Shown: positions 23,465-30,865 of the stretch, in pieces | How the letters are laid out: each line of letters begins with the position of its first letter | Numbering within the stretch: position 1 is the first letter of the stretch | DNA from: an uncultured Lachnospiraceae bacterium | GTDB lineage: Bacteria > Bacillota > Clostridia > Lachnospirales > Lachnospiraceae | Assembly (NCBI GenBank): GCA_910579225.1 | Contig: CAJTTI010000004.1 | Coordinates: forward strand, 124,001 to 188,000 | Length of the DNA: 64,000 nucleotides | Reading direction: 5' to 3' | Notes under the pieces: generated by a model | The model's input: only the letters and a program-made list of their open reading frames with translations | What the model was told of the DNA's origin: nothing | Database searches by the model: none | Translations under genes and position numbers: made by a program

Positions 23465-23698
23465 TCAAATAATCTCGCTATTATTCTCATTACCAGATGT
23501 GTCTTTGGAGGAATTTCTGAGGTCAGCCCACAAGTATTTTATCGCTGCATTTGTATGGTTAAAAATCCAATTACCAATAATACCAACCATTTCGCCTATT
23601 TTTCCGGCAAACCAAAATATTACTGCTATAGGGTAAAGAAGGCAAACCAACAAAGCTGTTAATATAAAAGCTATTATCGTTGATAACACCACAATCAT
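23465..23698 (-). CDS. Small membrane protein, first gene of cargo operon
   Basis: Protein of 77 aa with a long hydrophobic N-terminal half (IVVLSTIIAFILTALLVCLLYPIAVIFWF, probably two short helices) and a polar tail. GAGGAG before the ATG. Divergent from the XRE regulator and presumably repressed through the shared TATAGTTA dyad. Confidence 0.65.
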   Translation of the reverse strand: MIVVLSTIIAFILTALLVCLLYPIAVIFWFAGKIGEMVGIIGNWIFNHTNAAIKYLWADLRNSSKDTSGNENNSEII

Positions 23699-23726
23699 AC
23701 CGTATTTCTCCTCTTTTGTATATAAA

Positions 23727-23755
23727 TATAGTTACTTTTTATATAGATAACTATA
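23727..23755. promoter_or_regulatory. Operator-like dyad between cargo operon and XRE gene
   Basis: TATAGTTA (23727-23734) and TAACTATA (23748-23755), a perfect 8-bp inverted repeat with a 13-nt spacer. It lies just upstream of the XRE -35 and within the leader/promoter of the leftward operon. Confidence 0.65.
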
Positions 23756-23760
23756 GCAGT

Positions 23761-23789
23761 TTGAATAAAAAATGTCAATAATCTAAACT
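23761..23789 (+). promoter_or_regulatory. Promoter giving a leaderless XRE mRNA
   Basis: TTGAAT (23761-23766), 17-nt spacer, TAAACT (23784-23789), then 6 nt to the ATG at 23796. Transcription should start at or within one base of the start codon, and no ribosome site is present. Confidence 0.65.
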
Positions 23790-23795
23790 ATATTT

Positions 23796-24161
23796 ATGGA
23801 TATGAAAACTAATTTTAATATCGGTAAAAGAATCCACGAACTGCGGATAGATAGTGGGTTAAGTCAGGAAAAGCTTGCATTGCGTGCAGAAATAACAACA
23901 ACTTATCTTGGTTTATTAGAAAGAAATCTGAAAAACCCAACAGTAAAAGTCATTGAGCAGATATGCAATCAGTTAAATATCAGCCTAAACGACTTTTTTT
24001 CTCCGTCTCATACTCCTGAAAAGCCAACAGACACTACCTCTTTGCAAATTCTTGCACAGATAAGCGACCGGAGTGAAGAAGAAAAGTTATTGATTCTTCA
24101 GACAATCAAAGATATTTTAAGATTATGCGACCTTTCAAAAAAAGAATATGAAAAAGGATAA
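23796..24161 (+). CDS. XRE-family transcriptional regulator of the cargo operon
   Basis: Protein of 121 aa. Classic helix-turn-helix (residues 8-62: IGKRIHELRIDSGLSQEKLALRAEITTTYLGLLERNLKNPTVKVIEQICNQLNISL) followed by a C-terminal helical part of about 50 aa. Divergent from the small membrane protein operon, whose promoter it probably controls together with its own. The mRNA looks leaderless, as for lambda cI. An alternative ATG 6 nt downstream exists. Confidence 0.88.
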   Translation: MDMKTNFNIGKRIHELRIDSGLSQEKLALRAEITTTYLGLLERNLKNPTVKVIEQICNQLNISLNDFFSPSHTPEKPTDTTSLQILAQISDRSEEEKLLILQTIKDILRLCDLSKKEYEKG

Positions 24162-24187
24162 CATACCTTAATGTATCTTATCCTTTT
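24154..24187 (+). terminator. Terminator of the XRE gene
   Basis: AAGGATAACATAC (24154-24166) pairs with GTATCTTATCCTTTT (24173-24187) with one bulge/mismatch, ending in TTTT; it overlaps the stop codon. Confidence 0.75.
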
Positions 24188-24211
24188 CATTTTCTGCAAT
24201 ATTTTTTCCGG

Positions 24212-24253
24212 CTGCGACACTTCTGCGACCAGTCTGCGACCAATTCTGCGCCA
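24212..24253. repeat. Iterated CTGCGACCA repeats near the att site
   Basis: Four tandem copies of (T)CTGCGAC(CA) at 24212, 24222, 24233 and 24245, spaced 10-12 bp. They lie about 70-110 bp inside the island from the att-like repeat, where recombinase arm sites or Rep iterons could be. Function inferred only from placement. Confidence 0.5.
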
Positions 24254-24318
24254 AACCCTTTTCCCCTGACTTTTCAGGCCCTTTCCTCCGTCATCCTGAA
24301 AAAGGCGTAAAAATCAAC

Positions 24319-24418
24319 AAAAAAAGAACCGTCCCCAAGACTTTCATGGCCTCAAAAACAGTCCTTTAACCTGCGCCATCAGGGGCTCGAACCCTGGACA
24401 CCCTGATTAAGAGTCAGG
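24319..24418 (-). repeat. Right copy of tRNA-Lys 3' half and flank (att-like)
   Basis: Direct repeat partner of 13452-13544: the tRNA 3' half plus about 50 nt of 3' flank including GAACCGTCCCC and CTCAAAAACAG. Confidence 0.7.
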
Positions 24419-24444
24419 TGCTCTACCAACTGAGCTAAAAGCGC
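24372..24444 (-). tRNA. tRNA-Lys (anticodon CTT)
   Basis: A 73-nt cloverleaf: acceptor GCGCTTT pairs with ATGGCGC including two G-U pairs; D-arm GCTCAGTTGGTAGAGC; anticodon arm CCTGA-CTCTTAA-TCAGG with anticodon CTT; T-arm CAGGG-TTCGAGC-CCCTG; discriminator A. CCA is not encoded. It stands alone and marks the right end of the island. Confidence 0.95.
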
Positions 24445-24471
24445 ATCTCTTTTGTTCAACGAACAAAACAT

Positions 24472-24500
24472 ATTATACTCAACCTTTAAGAAAAAAGCAA
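24472..24500 (-). promoter_or_regulatory. Promoter of tRNA-Lys
   Basis: On the minus strand: TTGCTT (24495-24500), 17-nt spacer, TATAAT (24472-24477). A TTTTGTTC/GAACAAAA dyad lies between promoter and tRNA. Confidence 0.7.
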
Positions 24501-24550
24501 GTACTTTTTTAAATTTTTTTAAAAATTTTTCAGGAAAAATTTATTCTTCT

Positions 24551-25195
24551 TTATGGCTTAATAATCATCTTATGAATTGGATTGCCCATTCTGGAAAACC
24601 GTTCTTCATATTCTGTCATAATGTTTCCTTCCATCAGCGTGTCTTCACTATGCAGATCATACGTTACAGCCTGAAGTTCCCAGCCTGCTTCTTTTGCCGA
24701 TGCAACTGAAAAATCGAAAAGCATTCGGTTATCTGTCTTAAATTCCACCCGTCCTTCAGGACTCAGAATCTGCTTATATCTTTTCAAATAATCCTCGCTG
24801 GTCAGCCTTCTCCTGGCGTGCCTGTCCTTTGGCCATGGATCTGAAAAGTTCAGATAGATTCGTTCAATTTCGCCTGTACCAAACACTTTTCCTATATTTT
24901 CCGCGTCCATACGGATAAAATACAAATTTGAAAGAGGTACCTCTTCCTGTTCCATTTTCTCCAGGGCCCGAATCAACACACTGGAATATTTTTCAATTCC
25001 AATATAATTTATATGGGGATTCCTTCTGGCCAGTTCCATAATAAATTTTCCTTTTCCCATGCCGATCTCAATGTGGATGGGATTTTTATTCCCAAAAACT
25101 GAATTCCATGCGTCTGCCCTGGTTTCTTCCTGGTGAATTACATAATGGCTAACTGCTACTGCCTCTCTTGAACCTCTTATATTTCTGAGTCTCAT
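24551..25195 (-). CDS. trmB: tRNA (guanine-N7)-methyltransferase
   Basis: Protein of 214 aa that makes m7G46 in tRNA variable loops using SAM. SAM-binding motif IEIGMGKGKFI, family motif YLNFSDPWPKDRHARRRL and the C-terminal TEYEERF. The start at 25195 (MRLRN) is preferred because GGAG lies 9 nt upstream; a 15-residue longer frame lacks a site. Monocistronic by its surroundings. Confidence 0.93.
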   Translation of the reverse strand: MRLRNIRGSREAVAVSHYVIHQEETRADAWNSVFGNKNPIHIEIGMGKGKFIMELARRNPHINYIGIEKYSSVLIRALEKMEQEEVPLSNLYFIRMDAENIGKVFGTGEIERIYLNFSDPWPKDRHARRRLTSEDYLKRYKQILSPEGRVEFKTDNRMLFDFSVASAKEAGWELQAVTYDLHSEDTLMEGNIMTEYEERFSRMGNPIHKMIIKP

Positions 25196-25416
25196 TGGAT
25201 ATCTCTCCGTTTCTATCATTTTCATTTTCTCATTGTACACGATTCCTATCCAGTTGAAAAGTTATTTTATTTTCTGACAATAATCCCCATATTTTGACTT
25301 TTTATTTGTCAAGTAAAATTTATAGCATTTCCTTTAAAGCGATAATTTTAGAGGATAGTTACAAAACATTTGTTTTTTTCCATGTGGGTATACACCTGGT
25401 TTTACACACCCGAAAA

Positions 25417-25488
25417 TGTGGATAATGTGGATAACTTTGTGAACAACTCCAGATTGTCCAAATTTTCGAACCTCTTAAATGTGGATAA
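25417..25488 (+). promoter_or_regulatory. Cluster of three perfect DnaA boxes
   Basis: TGTGGATAA (complement of TTATCCACA) at 25417-25425, 25426-25434 and 25480-25488, all in the same orientation, the first two abutting. A near match TGTGGGTAT lies at 25383-25391. Confidence 0.7.
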
Positions 25489-25702
25489 CTTTGTGATTAT
25501 GTGGGGGAAATACTTGATAACTTTTTTAGCAATTCTAACCATTTCATTTTTTTGTGCATTTTGCTATTGAGATCAAATCTTAAGGGAGGTTCACATAATA
25601 TATTAGCTGACAATTCCTGTCAATTCATGAATCTCTCCGACAGCAGTATAATATCCCTGTACTTTTATACTGTACGAACACTGTATATCCACCAATACAA
25701 AA

Positions 25703-25737
25703 CCGCCCTTCATCCACTGACATGAATGAAAGGCGGT
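25703..25737 (-). terminator. Terminator of rubrerythrin
   Basis: CCGCCCTTCAT / ATGAAAGGCGG hairpin with TTTTG on the minus strand, about 25 nt after the stop. Confidence 0.8.
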
Positions 25738-25758
25738 ACAGTATTCAAATTCTAAATC

Positions 25759-26301
25759 TTAGCCAAAGTATCTCCTAAGCAGACCCTCGAATGCCTTGCC
25801 GTGACGAGCCTCGTCTTTTGCCATCTCATGAACGGTGTCGTGAATCGCATCCAGGTTCGCCTCTTTTGCACGTTTTGCAAGATCGAACTTTCCTGCAGTA
25901 GCTCCGTTCTCAGCTGCAACACGCATCTCAAGGTTCTTCTTGGTACTGTTAGTAACAACCTCGCCCAATAACTCTGCAAATTTAGCAGCATGCTCAGCCT
26001 CTTCATAAGCTGCCTTCTCCCAGTAAAGGCCGATCTCCGGATACCCCTCTCTATGGGCAACACGCGCCATTGCAAGATACATACCAACCTCGGAGCACTC
26101 ACCGTTGAAGTTTGCTCTTAAGTCTTCGATAATATCCTCGCTTACGCCCTGTGCTACGCCTACTACATGCTCAGCCGCCCAGCTAAGACCATCTTCCTGC
26201 TTATTGAACTTGCTTGCCGGTACGCCACACTGCGGACATTTCTCCGGTGCTGTGTCTCCTTCATGAACATAACCACATACGCTGCATACAAATTTTGCCA
26301 T
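25759..26301 (-). CDS. Reverse rubrerythrin (peroxide reductase)
   Basis: Protein of 180 aa. The rubredoxin domain comes first (CSVCGYVHEG and CPQCG, residues 6-30), then a ferritin-like diiron domain with EC..EVGMYLAMARVAHREGYPEIGLYWEKAAYEEAEHA and HDTVHEMAKDEARHG ligands. This order defines reverse rubrerythrins, which reduce H2O2 with NADH-derived electrons in anaerobes. Its promoter (26374-26402) overlaps the end of the perR gene, and a PerR-type box covers it partially, so it is probably induced by peroxide. Confidence 0.93.
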   Translation of the reverse strand: MAKFVCSVCGYVHEGDTAPEKCPQCGVPASKFNKQEDGLSWAAEHVVGVAQGVSEDIIEDLRANFNGECSEVGMYLAMARVAHREGYPEIGLYWEKAAYEEAEHAAKFAELLGEVVTNSTKKNLEMRVAAENGATAGKFDLAKRAKEANLDAIHDTVHEMAKDEARHGKAFEGLLRRYFG

Positions 26302-26373
26302 TGTTTTTCTCCTTTTCTTATATAAAGTGTTTTATGAATATCTTCAATAACAGTAACAATTCCTGTTATCGTT

Positions 26374-26402
26374 ATTATAGTGGATGAATTGTATTCTGTC
26401 AA
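26374..26402 (-). promoter_or_regulatory. Promoter of rubrerythrin
   Basis: On the minus strand: TTGACA (26397-26402), 17-nt spacer, TATAAT (26374-26379). The sequence around the -10 (TATAATAACGATAAC) partly fits a Per box. Confidence 0.8.
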
Positions 26403-26794
26403 GCATGACTTTCAATTTTTCTGCAATTTTTACAGATTCCCCTAAATTCAAGCCTGCATTCTTCCACATCTCCATATTCCCAGAGCCTGTTGATCTTCGG
26501 TACCGGGTCCTCTAAGGGAACCATAACATCCAGAACGCATCTGCAATTTTTACAGATAAAATGATTATGCGGTTCAATCTTCGCATCAAAACGATCTGCT
26601 CCGTCCGTTGTGATCTTCTGGATCTCCCCCAGCTCTATTAATAAGGAAAGATTCCGATACACGGTACCCAGGCTGATATTGGGGAACTCTCTGCGGATAC
26701 TGCTATAAATCATGTCGGCTGTCGGGTGATCTTCTCTGCCGCGCAGATAGTTCTTAATGCATTCCCGCTGTCTGCTGTACTTTAATGCTGCCAA
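26399..26794 (-). CDS. Fur-family regulator, PerR-like
   Basis: Protein of 131 aa. Winged helix (HPTADMIYSSIRREFPNISLGTVYRNLSLLIELGEI), metal-site residues in DRFDAKIEPHNHFIC and two CxxC pairs (CKNCR, CKNCRK) for structural zinc. Most likely the peroxide sensor PerR, given the adjacent rubrerythrin and a Per-type box before its own gene; Fur or Zur cannot be fully excluded. It starts at TTG (26794) with GGGGGG 8 nt upstream. Confidence 0.85.
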   Translation of the reverse strand: MAALKYSRQRECIKNYLRGREDHPTADMIYSSIRREFPNISLGTVYRNLSLLIELGEIQKITTDGADRFDAKIEPHNHFICKNCRCVLDVMVPLEDPVPKINRLWEYGDVEECRLEFRGICKNCRKIESHA

Positions 26795-26951
26795 TTCCGT
26801 ATCCCCCCTTCTCTTTTATCGTATACACCCATTCTCAGTTTAACAACAACTCTGGAATTAGCTTTTTTAGAGGAATTGCTGTTCACAGTGCTGCAGAACA
26901 GATGTTTTTGTGAAAACCAATTTTAGAGAAAATATTTTTCTTTAATATCAG

Positions 26952-26988
26952 TTATCATTATCATAATAGCTCCCTTAAGATTTGTCAA
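26952..26988 (-). promoter_or_regulatory. perR promoter with Per box
   Basis: On the minus strand: TTGACA (26983-26988), 17-nt spacer, TATGAT (26960-26965). Overlapping it, TTATGATAATGATAA (26952-26966) matches the Per box TTATAATnATTATAA at all but two positions. The leader to the TTG start is about 160 nt. Confidence 0.75.
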
Positions 26989-27093
26989 GAGTTAGCATTA
27001 CTTTTCAGGTAGCTACTCCCATCCGGTATTCAGGAGCATATTTGTCTTTAAGTCATAAATTAAATATTTTCATAAGAAATACTGACTATACTG

Positions 27094-27122
27094 TTGACAA
27101 ACCTGTAATGTATTGTTATAAT
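27094..27122 (+). promoter_or_regulatory. Promoter of the NlpC/P60 hydrolase
   Basis: TTGACA (27094-27099), 17-nt spacer, TATAAT (27117-27122): a consensus sigma-A promoter. Confidence 0.85.
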
Positions 27123-27134
27123 CGGCTTGTGATT

Positions 27135-27151
27135 TGTAATAAATTTGTAAT
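27135..27151 (+). promoter_or_regulatory. WalR-like binding site
   Basis: TGTAAT (27135-27140), 5 nt, TGTAAT (27146-27151) fits the WalR direct repeat TGTWAH-N5-TGTWAH. It lies just downstream of the predicted start of transcription, so it could be a repression site or serve a second promoter. Confidence 0.55.
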
Positions 27152-27190
27152 ATTTAATATAGTTTTGTAAGAATTGTACGGGAGGTACAT

Positions 27191-28279
27191 ATGATAAGAA
27201 AAAGTTTCCTGGTATGTCTGGCTGCAGGCCTGTTTGTAGTTCAGCCGATAAACGCAGATGCAGCACAGATTTCACTTGCCCTGTCCGGTGGTATTACTAC
27301 CTCACTGGACGGCTCCAACGCATCCGATGACGAAATGGCAGAAGTACTGAACGAAGTCGTAAAAGACAACTATACAGGGTTTTGTATTGCAAAGGTAAAC
27401 AGTTATGTGAACGTCCGCAGCGAGCCCAGCGAAGATGGCGAAGTTCTTGGGAAACTCTTTGATAAATCCGTAGGGACTGTAGAAAAGGAAGAGAATGGAT
27501 GGTATCTGATTAACTCTGGTAACGTTCACGGTTATGTAAAAAATGATTATGTTGCCATTGGAATTGACGCAGATACGCTGGCAAAAGAAGCCGGTACAAG
27601 AGTGGCAGTCGTAACGACAGAAACATTGAGAGTACGTCAGGAAGCAACCACCGATTCTTCTATCCTTGGTCTGATTCCCATGGCAGAAGAATTGATTGTT
27701 ACAGATGAGACAGAAGATTTTGTAAAAGTATCCATTGAAGAAGGTGACGGATGGGTTTCTAAGGATTATGTGGAGCTGAGAACAGATTATGTATATGCAG
27801 AATCCAGAGAAGAAGAGAAAGCCCGCCTGGCCAAAGAAGAAGCAGATCGTCAGGCTGCTCAGAAAGCTGCTCAGTCCAAAGTGAAAAGCCAGACCAATTC
27901 CGGCAGCTCTGCTCCGGTTGGCGGTGGCGGCGGAAGCGCTTCTGGTAATGCAGTAGCTGGTTTTGCAAGTCAGTTCGTTGGCAACCCCTATGTGTATGGC
28001 GGTTCCAGCCTGACCAACGGTACAGACTGTTCCGGTTTTGTCATGAGTGTATATGCGAACTTCGGAGTAGGACTCCCGCATAGCTCTACAGCTCTCAGAA
28101 GCTGTGGATATGGCGTCAGCCTCTCAGAAGCACAGCCCGGCGATATTGTCTGCTATAGCGGACATGTGGGTATCTACGTCGGCAACGGCACCATTGTACA
28201 TGCCAGCAGCCCATCTACCGGCATTAAATATTCCTCTGCCACTCATAAAAACGTACTGGCAGTACGGAGAATATTCTAA
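27191..28279 (+). CDS. Secreted NlpC/P60 peptidoglycan endopeptidase with two SH3 domains
   Basis: Protein of 362 aa. Signal peptide (residues 1-24, ending NADA), two bacterial SH3 domains (about 65-125, VNSYVNVRSEPSEDGEVLG; about 135-200, TETLRVRQEATTDSSILGL), an Ala/Lys/Glu helical linker, a Gly/Ser spacer and the NlpC/P60 domain (about 255-362) with catalytic Cys in GTDCSGFVMSVY and His in GHVGIYVGNG. It cleaves stem peptides in cell wall turnover or daughter-cell separation. GGGAGG before the ATG. A WalR-like box in its leader fits control by the wall-homeostasis system. Confidence 0.92.
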   Translation: MIRKSFLVCLAAGLFVVQPINADAAQISLALSGGITTSLDGSNASDDEMAEVLNEVVKDNYTGFCIAKVNSYVNVRSEPSEDGEVLGKLFDKSVGTVEKEENGWYLINSGNVHGYVKNDYVAIGIDADTLAKEAGTRVAVVTTETLRVRQEATTDSSILGLIPMAEELIVTDETEDFVKVSIEEGDGWVSKDYVELRTDYVYAESREEEKARLAKEEADRQAAQKAAQSKVKSQTNSGSSAPVGGGGGSASGNAVAGFASQFVGNPYVYGGSSLTNGTDCSGFVMSVYANFGVGLPHSSTALRSCGYGVSLSEAQPGDIVCYSGHVGIYVGNGTIVHASSPSTGIKYSSATHKNVLAVRRIF

Positions 28280-28296
28280 TCAAACGAAAGTATGCA

Positions 28297-28323
28297 AAAA
28301 AGGCGGCCCTCACGGACCGCCTT
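28297..28323. terminator. Bidirectional terminator
   Basis: AAGGCGG ... CCGCCTT with flanking A and T runs between the convergent NlpC/P60 and helicase genes. Confidence 0.85.
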
Positions 28324-28334
28324 AAAATATGCCT

Positions 28335-29951
28335 TTATCTTGTCTCTGCCTTTTCCATATAGATTCGATTTCCTCTGATCTTCTTATTTTTCATGGACTT
28401 CAGTATCTGCTTATGATATTTTTCCGGAACTTCTATGAATGTATACTTATCATACATATCAATGGAGCCAATAGACTTTCCTGGCAGTCCTGATTCTCCT
28501 GCGACGGCCCCCAGAATATCTCCTGGTTTTAATTTCTGCTTTCTTCCCACATTCACGAACAGCCGCACCATCTGCCCTTTGGCTTTCTTTCCTTTTTCGC
28601 GCCGTTCGCTCTCCCAGCGGTATTGTTCTCCTGCCAGATCATCTGTCTGCTCTTCCAGAGAATCACCCAGTTCCGTCTTCAAAAATGCCGCTGCAAGGTC
28701 CATGGCCGTACGATCACTCCGGTTCAAATACGCCTCGATCACACGGATGCTGGATGTCAGATCCTCCTTCTGGATCACATGCTCAAGCTTTTCAAATACA
28801 TGCTCCATCCTCATATTGGCCACATCATCCAGGGACGGAATGGGCTGCGCTTTAATCTTTGTCTTACAATATCGCTGAATATCTTTTAATTTATAGACTT
28901 CCTTTCCCACAATAAAAGTAAAAGATTTTCCCGTACGACCGGCACGACCGGTACGGCCGATCCGATGCACATAATATTCGTCATCCTGCGGCAAATCGTA
29001 GTTGAATACAGCCTCCACGTCATCCACATCAATTCCTCTTGCCGCCACGTCTGTCGCCACAAGGATATCTGTATTGCCATCGCGAAATCCCTGCATCACC
29101 CGGTCTCTTTGCATCTGTTTCAGATCCCCGTGAAGCCCTTCTGCAAAATATCCCCGGTTCTGAAGTTCCAGTACCAGTTCGTCCACTTTCTTCTTTGTAT
29201 TACAAAAGATCAGGGACAGCTTGGGAGAATAGATGTCCAGAAGACGGCAAAGCACTTCATCTTTGTTTTTAGGACGCACTTCGTAGTAATATTGCTCTAT
29301 GTTCGGCACGGTCAGCTCTTTCTTGACCACTTTTACATGAACGGCGTTGGTCTGATAAGTTCCGGCAATCTCCAGAATCCCCTGAGGCATGGTAGCAGAG
29401 AACAAAACTGTCTGCCTGTCTTTCGGTGTATCTTTCAGTATGGTTTCAATATCTTCCCGAAATCCCATATTTAGCATCTCATCTGCTTCATCCAGCACTA
29501 CCGTATGAAGTTCCTGCAGACGTATCGTATGCCTTCTCATATGATCCATCACACGGCCAGGCGTGCCAATGATGATCTGAACGCCTCCTTTCAAAGAACG
29601 TATCTGCCGGCTGATATCCTGTCCTCCATAAATTGGCAATACTTTCACTCCATGCATATACTTGGACAGATTTCGAAGCTCTTCCGCCACCTGAATCGCC
29701 AGTTCCCGTGTAGGGCACAGAATAATTGCTTGGAGCTTCTTATTCTCCGGATTCACTTTCTGCAGAAGCGGAATCCCAAACGCCGCTGTCTTCCCTGTTC
29801 CCGTCTGTGCCTGTCCGATCATATCTGCACCGGATATCATGACTGGTATGGACTTTGCCTGAATCGGCGTCATCTCCTCAAATCCCATATCTTCCACTGC
29901 CCGGAGAATCTCCGGGCAGATATAACAATTATCAAATCTTAGATTTTCCAT
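28335..29951 (-). CDS. DEAD-box RNA helicase with DbpA-type RNA-binding domain
   Basis: Protein of 538 aa. Q motif (FEEMTPIQAKSIPVM), Walker A AQTGTGKT, PTRELA, TPGRV, DEAD (VVLDEADEMLNMGF), SAT, and C-terminal helicase motifs ending HRIGRTGRAG. The C-terminal domain (about 465-538, VRLFVNVGRKQKLKPGDILGAVAGESGLPGKSIGSIDMYDKYTFIEVP) is the DbpA RRM-like domain, which in YxiN/DbpA targets 23S rRNA. It probably acts in ribosome assembly or RNA turnover at low temperature. Confidence 0.93.
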   Translation of the reverse strand: MENLRFDNCYICPEILRAVEDMGFEEMTPIQAKSIPVMISGADMIGQAQTGTGKTAAFGIPLLQKVNPENKKLQAIILCPTRELAIQVAEELRNLSKYMHGVKVLPIYGGQDISRQIRSLKGGVQIIIGTPGRVMDHMRRHTIRLQELHTVVLDEADEMLNMGFREDIETILKDTPKDRQTVLFSATMPQGILEIAGTYQTNAVHVKVVKKELTVPNIEQYYYEVRPKNKDEVLCRLLDIYSPKLSLIFCNTKKKVDELVLELQNRGYFAEGLHGDLKQMQRDRVMQGFRDGNTDILVATDVAARGIDVDDVEAVFNYDLPQDDEYYVHRIGRTGRAGRTGKSFTFIVGKEVYKLKDIQRYCKTKIKAQPIPSLDDVANMRMEHVFEKLEHVIQKEDLTSSIRVIEAYLNRSDRTAMDLAAAFLKTELGDSLEEQTDDLAGEQYRWESERREKGKKAKGQMVRLFVNVGRKQKLKPGDILGAVAGESGLPGKSIGSIDMYDKYTFIEVPEKYHKQILKSMKNKKIRGNRIYMEKAETR

Positions 29952-30110
29952 ATCTGTTTTCCTCTCTTAATTTCGTCTGAAATTTTGTCTCTGATGAATG
30001 CGCAGAAATTTCTTCTTGCATTTTCCAGTTTATGTGATATAATATGAATATATTTACACATAGTTTTTAATACTATATAATATAGTTTATATTTTAAAGG
30101 AGAGATGAAT

Positions 30111-30764
30111 ATGACACTGTCAATTAAAGACCCCGGAAGCGCTATTACCCATTTCATCGGAATGATACTGGCAGCCGCTGCATCGGCACCACTCCTTGTG
30201 CTTGCCGCCCAGCGAAACAACAACTACGCTTTTCCCGCTCTTGCAGTCTTCGCATTCAGCATGATTCTGCTTTATGGGGCAAGCACTGTATACCATACGT
30301 TGAATATATCTGAGAAAATAAACCAAATCTTACGAAAGGTTGATCATATGATGATCTTTATCCTGATTGCCGGAAGTTACACTCCTGTCTGTGTGATTCC
30401 TCTTCGGGACTCTGTGGGTTACCCACTTTTAATCCTGATATGGGGAACTGCCGCCGCAGGTATCCTGATCAAGGCATTCTGGATCACCTGTCCCAAGTGG
30501 TTTTCTTCCATGATCTATATCTCCATGGGATGGCTCTGCGTCCTGGCCATGGCGCCTCTGGTCGCATCTCTTCCAACTGCAGCTTTCCTCTGGCTTATTG
30601 CAGGAGGAATTATCTATACCATTGGGGGAATTATCTACGCACTGAAACTTTCTTTCTTCAATGCAAGACACCGCTTCTTTGGTTCCCACGAGATCTTTCA
30701 TCTGTTTGTCATGGGCGGAAGCCTCTGTCATTTTGTCGTCATGTTCTACATTGCCTGTATGTAA
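30111..30764 (+). CDS. Hemolysin III / PAQR family membrane protein
   Basis: Protein of 217 aa with seven predicted membrane helices and the family motifs ITHFIGMILA, YGASTVYHTL, KVDHMMIFILIAGSYTP, and HRFFGSHEIFHLFVMGGSLCHF. Conserved His/Asp/Ser residues form a metal site in the wider PAQR family. Bacterial members affect membrane homeostasis; hemolytic activity is not implied. The start at 30111 gives 8-nt spacing from AGGAG; the ATG 6 nt earlier is too close. Confidence 0.92.
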   Translation: MTLSIKDPGSAITHFIGMILAAAASAPLLVLAAQRNNNYAFPALAVFAFSMILLYGASTVYHTLNISEKINQILRKVDHMMIFILIAGSYTPVCVIPLRDSVGYPLLILIWGTAAAGILIKAFWITCPKWFSSMIYISMGWLCVLAMAPLVASLPTAAFLWLIAGGIIYTIGGIIYALKLSFFNARHRFFGSHEIFHLFVMGGSLCHFVVMFYIACM

Positions 30765-30768
30765 AATA

Positions 30769-30800
30769 CTCAGGGCTGCCACAATGTGCAGCCCTGAACT
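30769..30800 (+). terminator. Terminator after hemolysin III
   Basis: CAGGGCTGC / GCAGCCCTG hairpin right after the stop. It lacks a strong T-run. Confidence 0.65.
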
Positions 30801-30865
30801 CCTGATCCCTTCAGATATCTAACCGTATAGCCTGTTGTACGAATATACGGCGGTCACCGTGAAAC

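Larger units (their letters stand above)
13452..24444. mobile_element. Genomic island between tRNA-Lys and a copy of its 3' half
   Basis: The right end is tRNA-Lys(CTT). The left end (13452-13544) is a degenerate direct repeat of the tRNA T-arm/acceptor part plus about 45 nt of its 3' flank. This is the layout left when an element integrates into a tRNA 3' end: the intact tRNA stays on one side and a displaced fragment on the other. The interval holds two type I toxin-like modules, an inovirus-like prophage remnant and a second cargo operon. No integrase gene was found inside, so the element is immobile or used an outside recombinase. Confidence 0.7.
25241..25758. other. Intergenic region with DnaA-box cluster
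   Basis: About 500 nt without a supported gene. It contains three perfect DnaA boxes (separate entry), an A/T-rich stretch and, near its right end, the rubrerythrin terminator. No dnaA, dnaN, rpmH or parAB is adjacent. Confidence 0.6.

Noticed and set aside
25417..25488. Chromosomal origin oriC
   Set aside because: Only three boxes, no dnaA, dnaN, rpmH or gidA neighbours, and no clear AT-rich unwinding element beside them.
25370..25570. 66-codon frame in the DnaA-box region
   Set aside because: The repeated VDNVDNF peptide simply reflects the repeated TGTGGATAA boxes.
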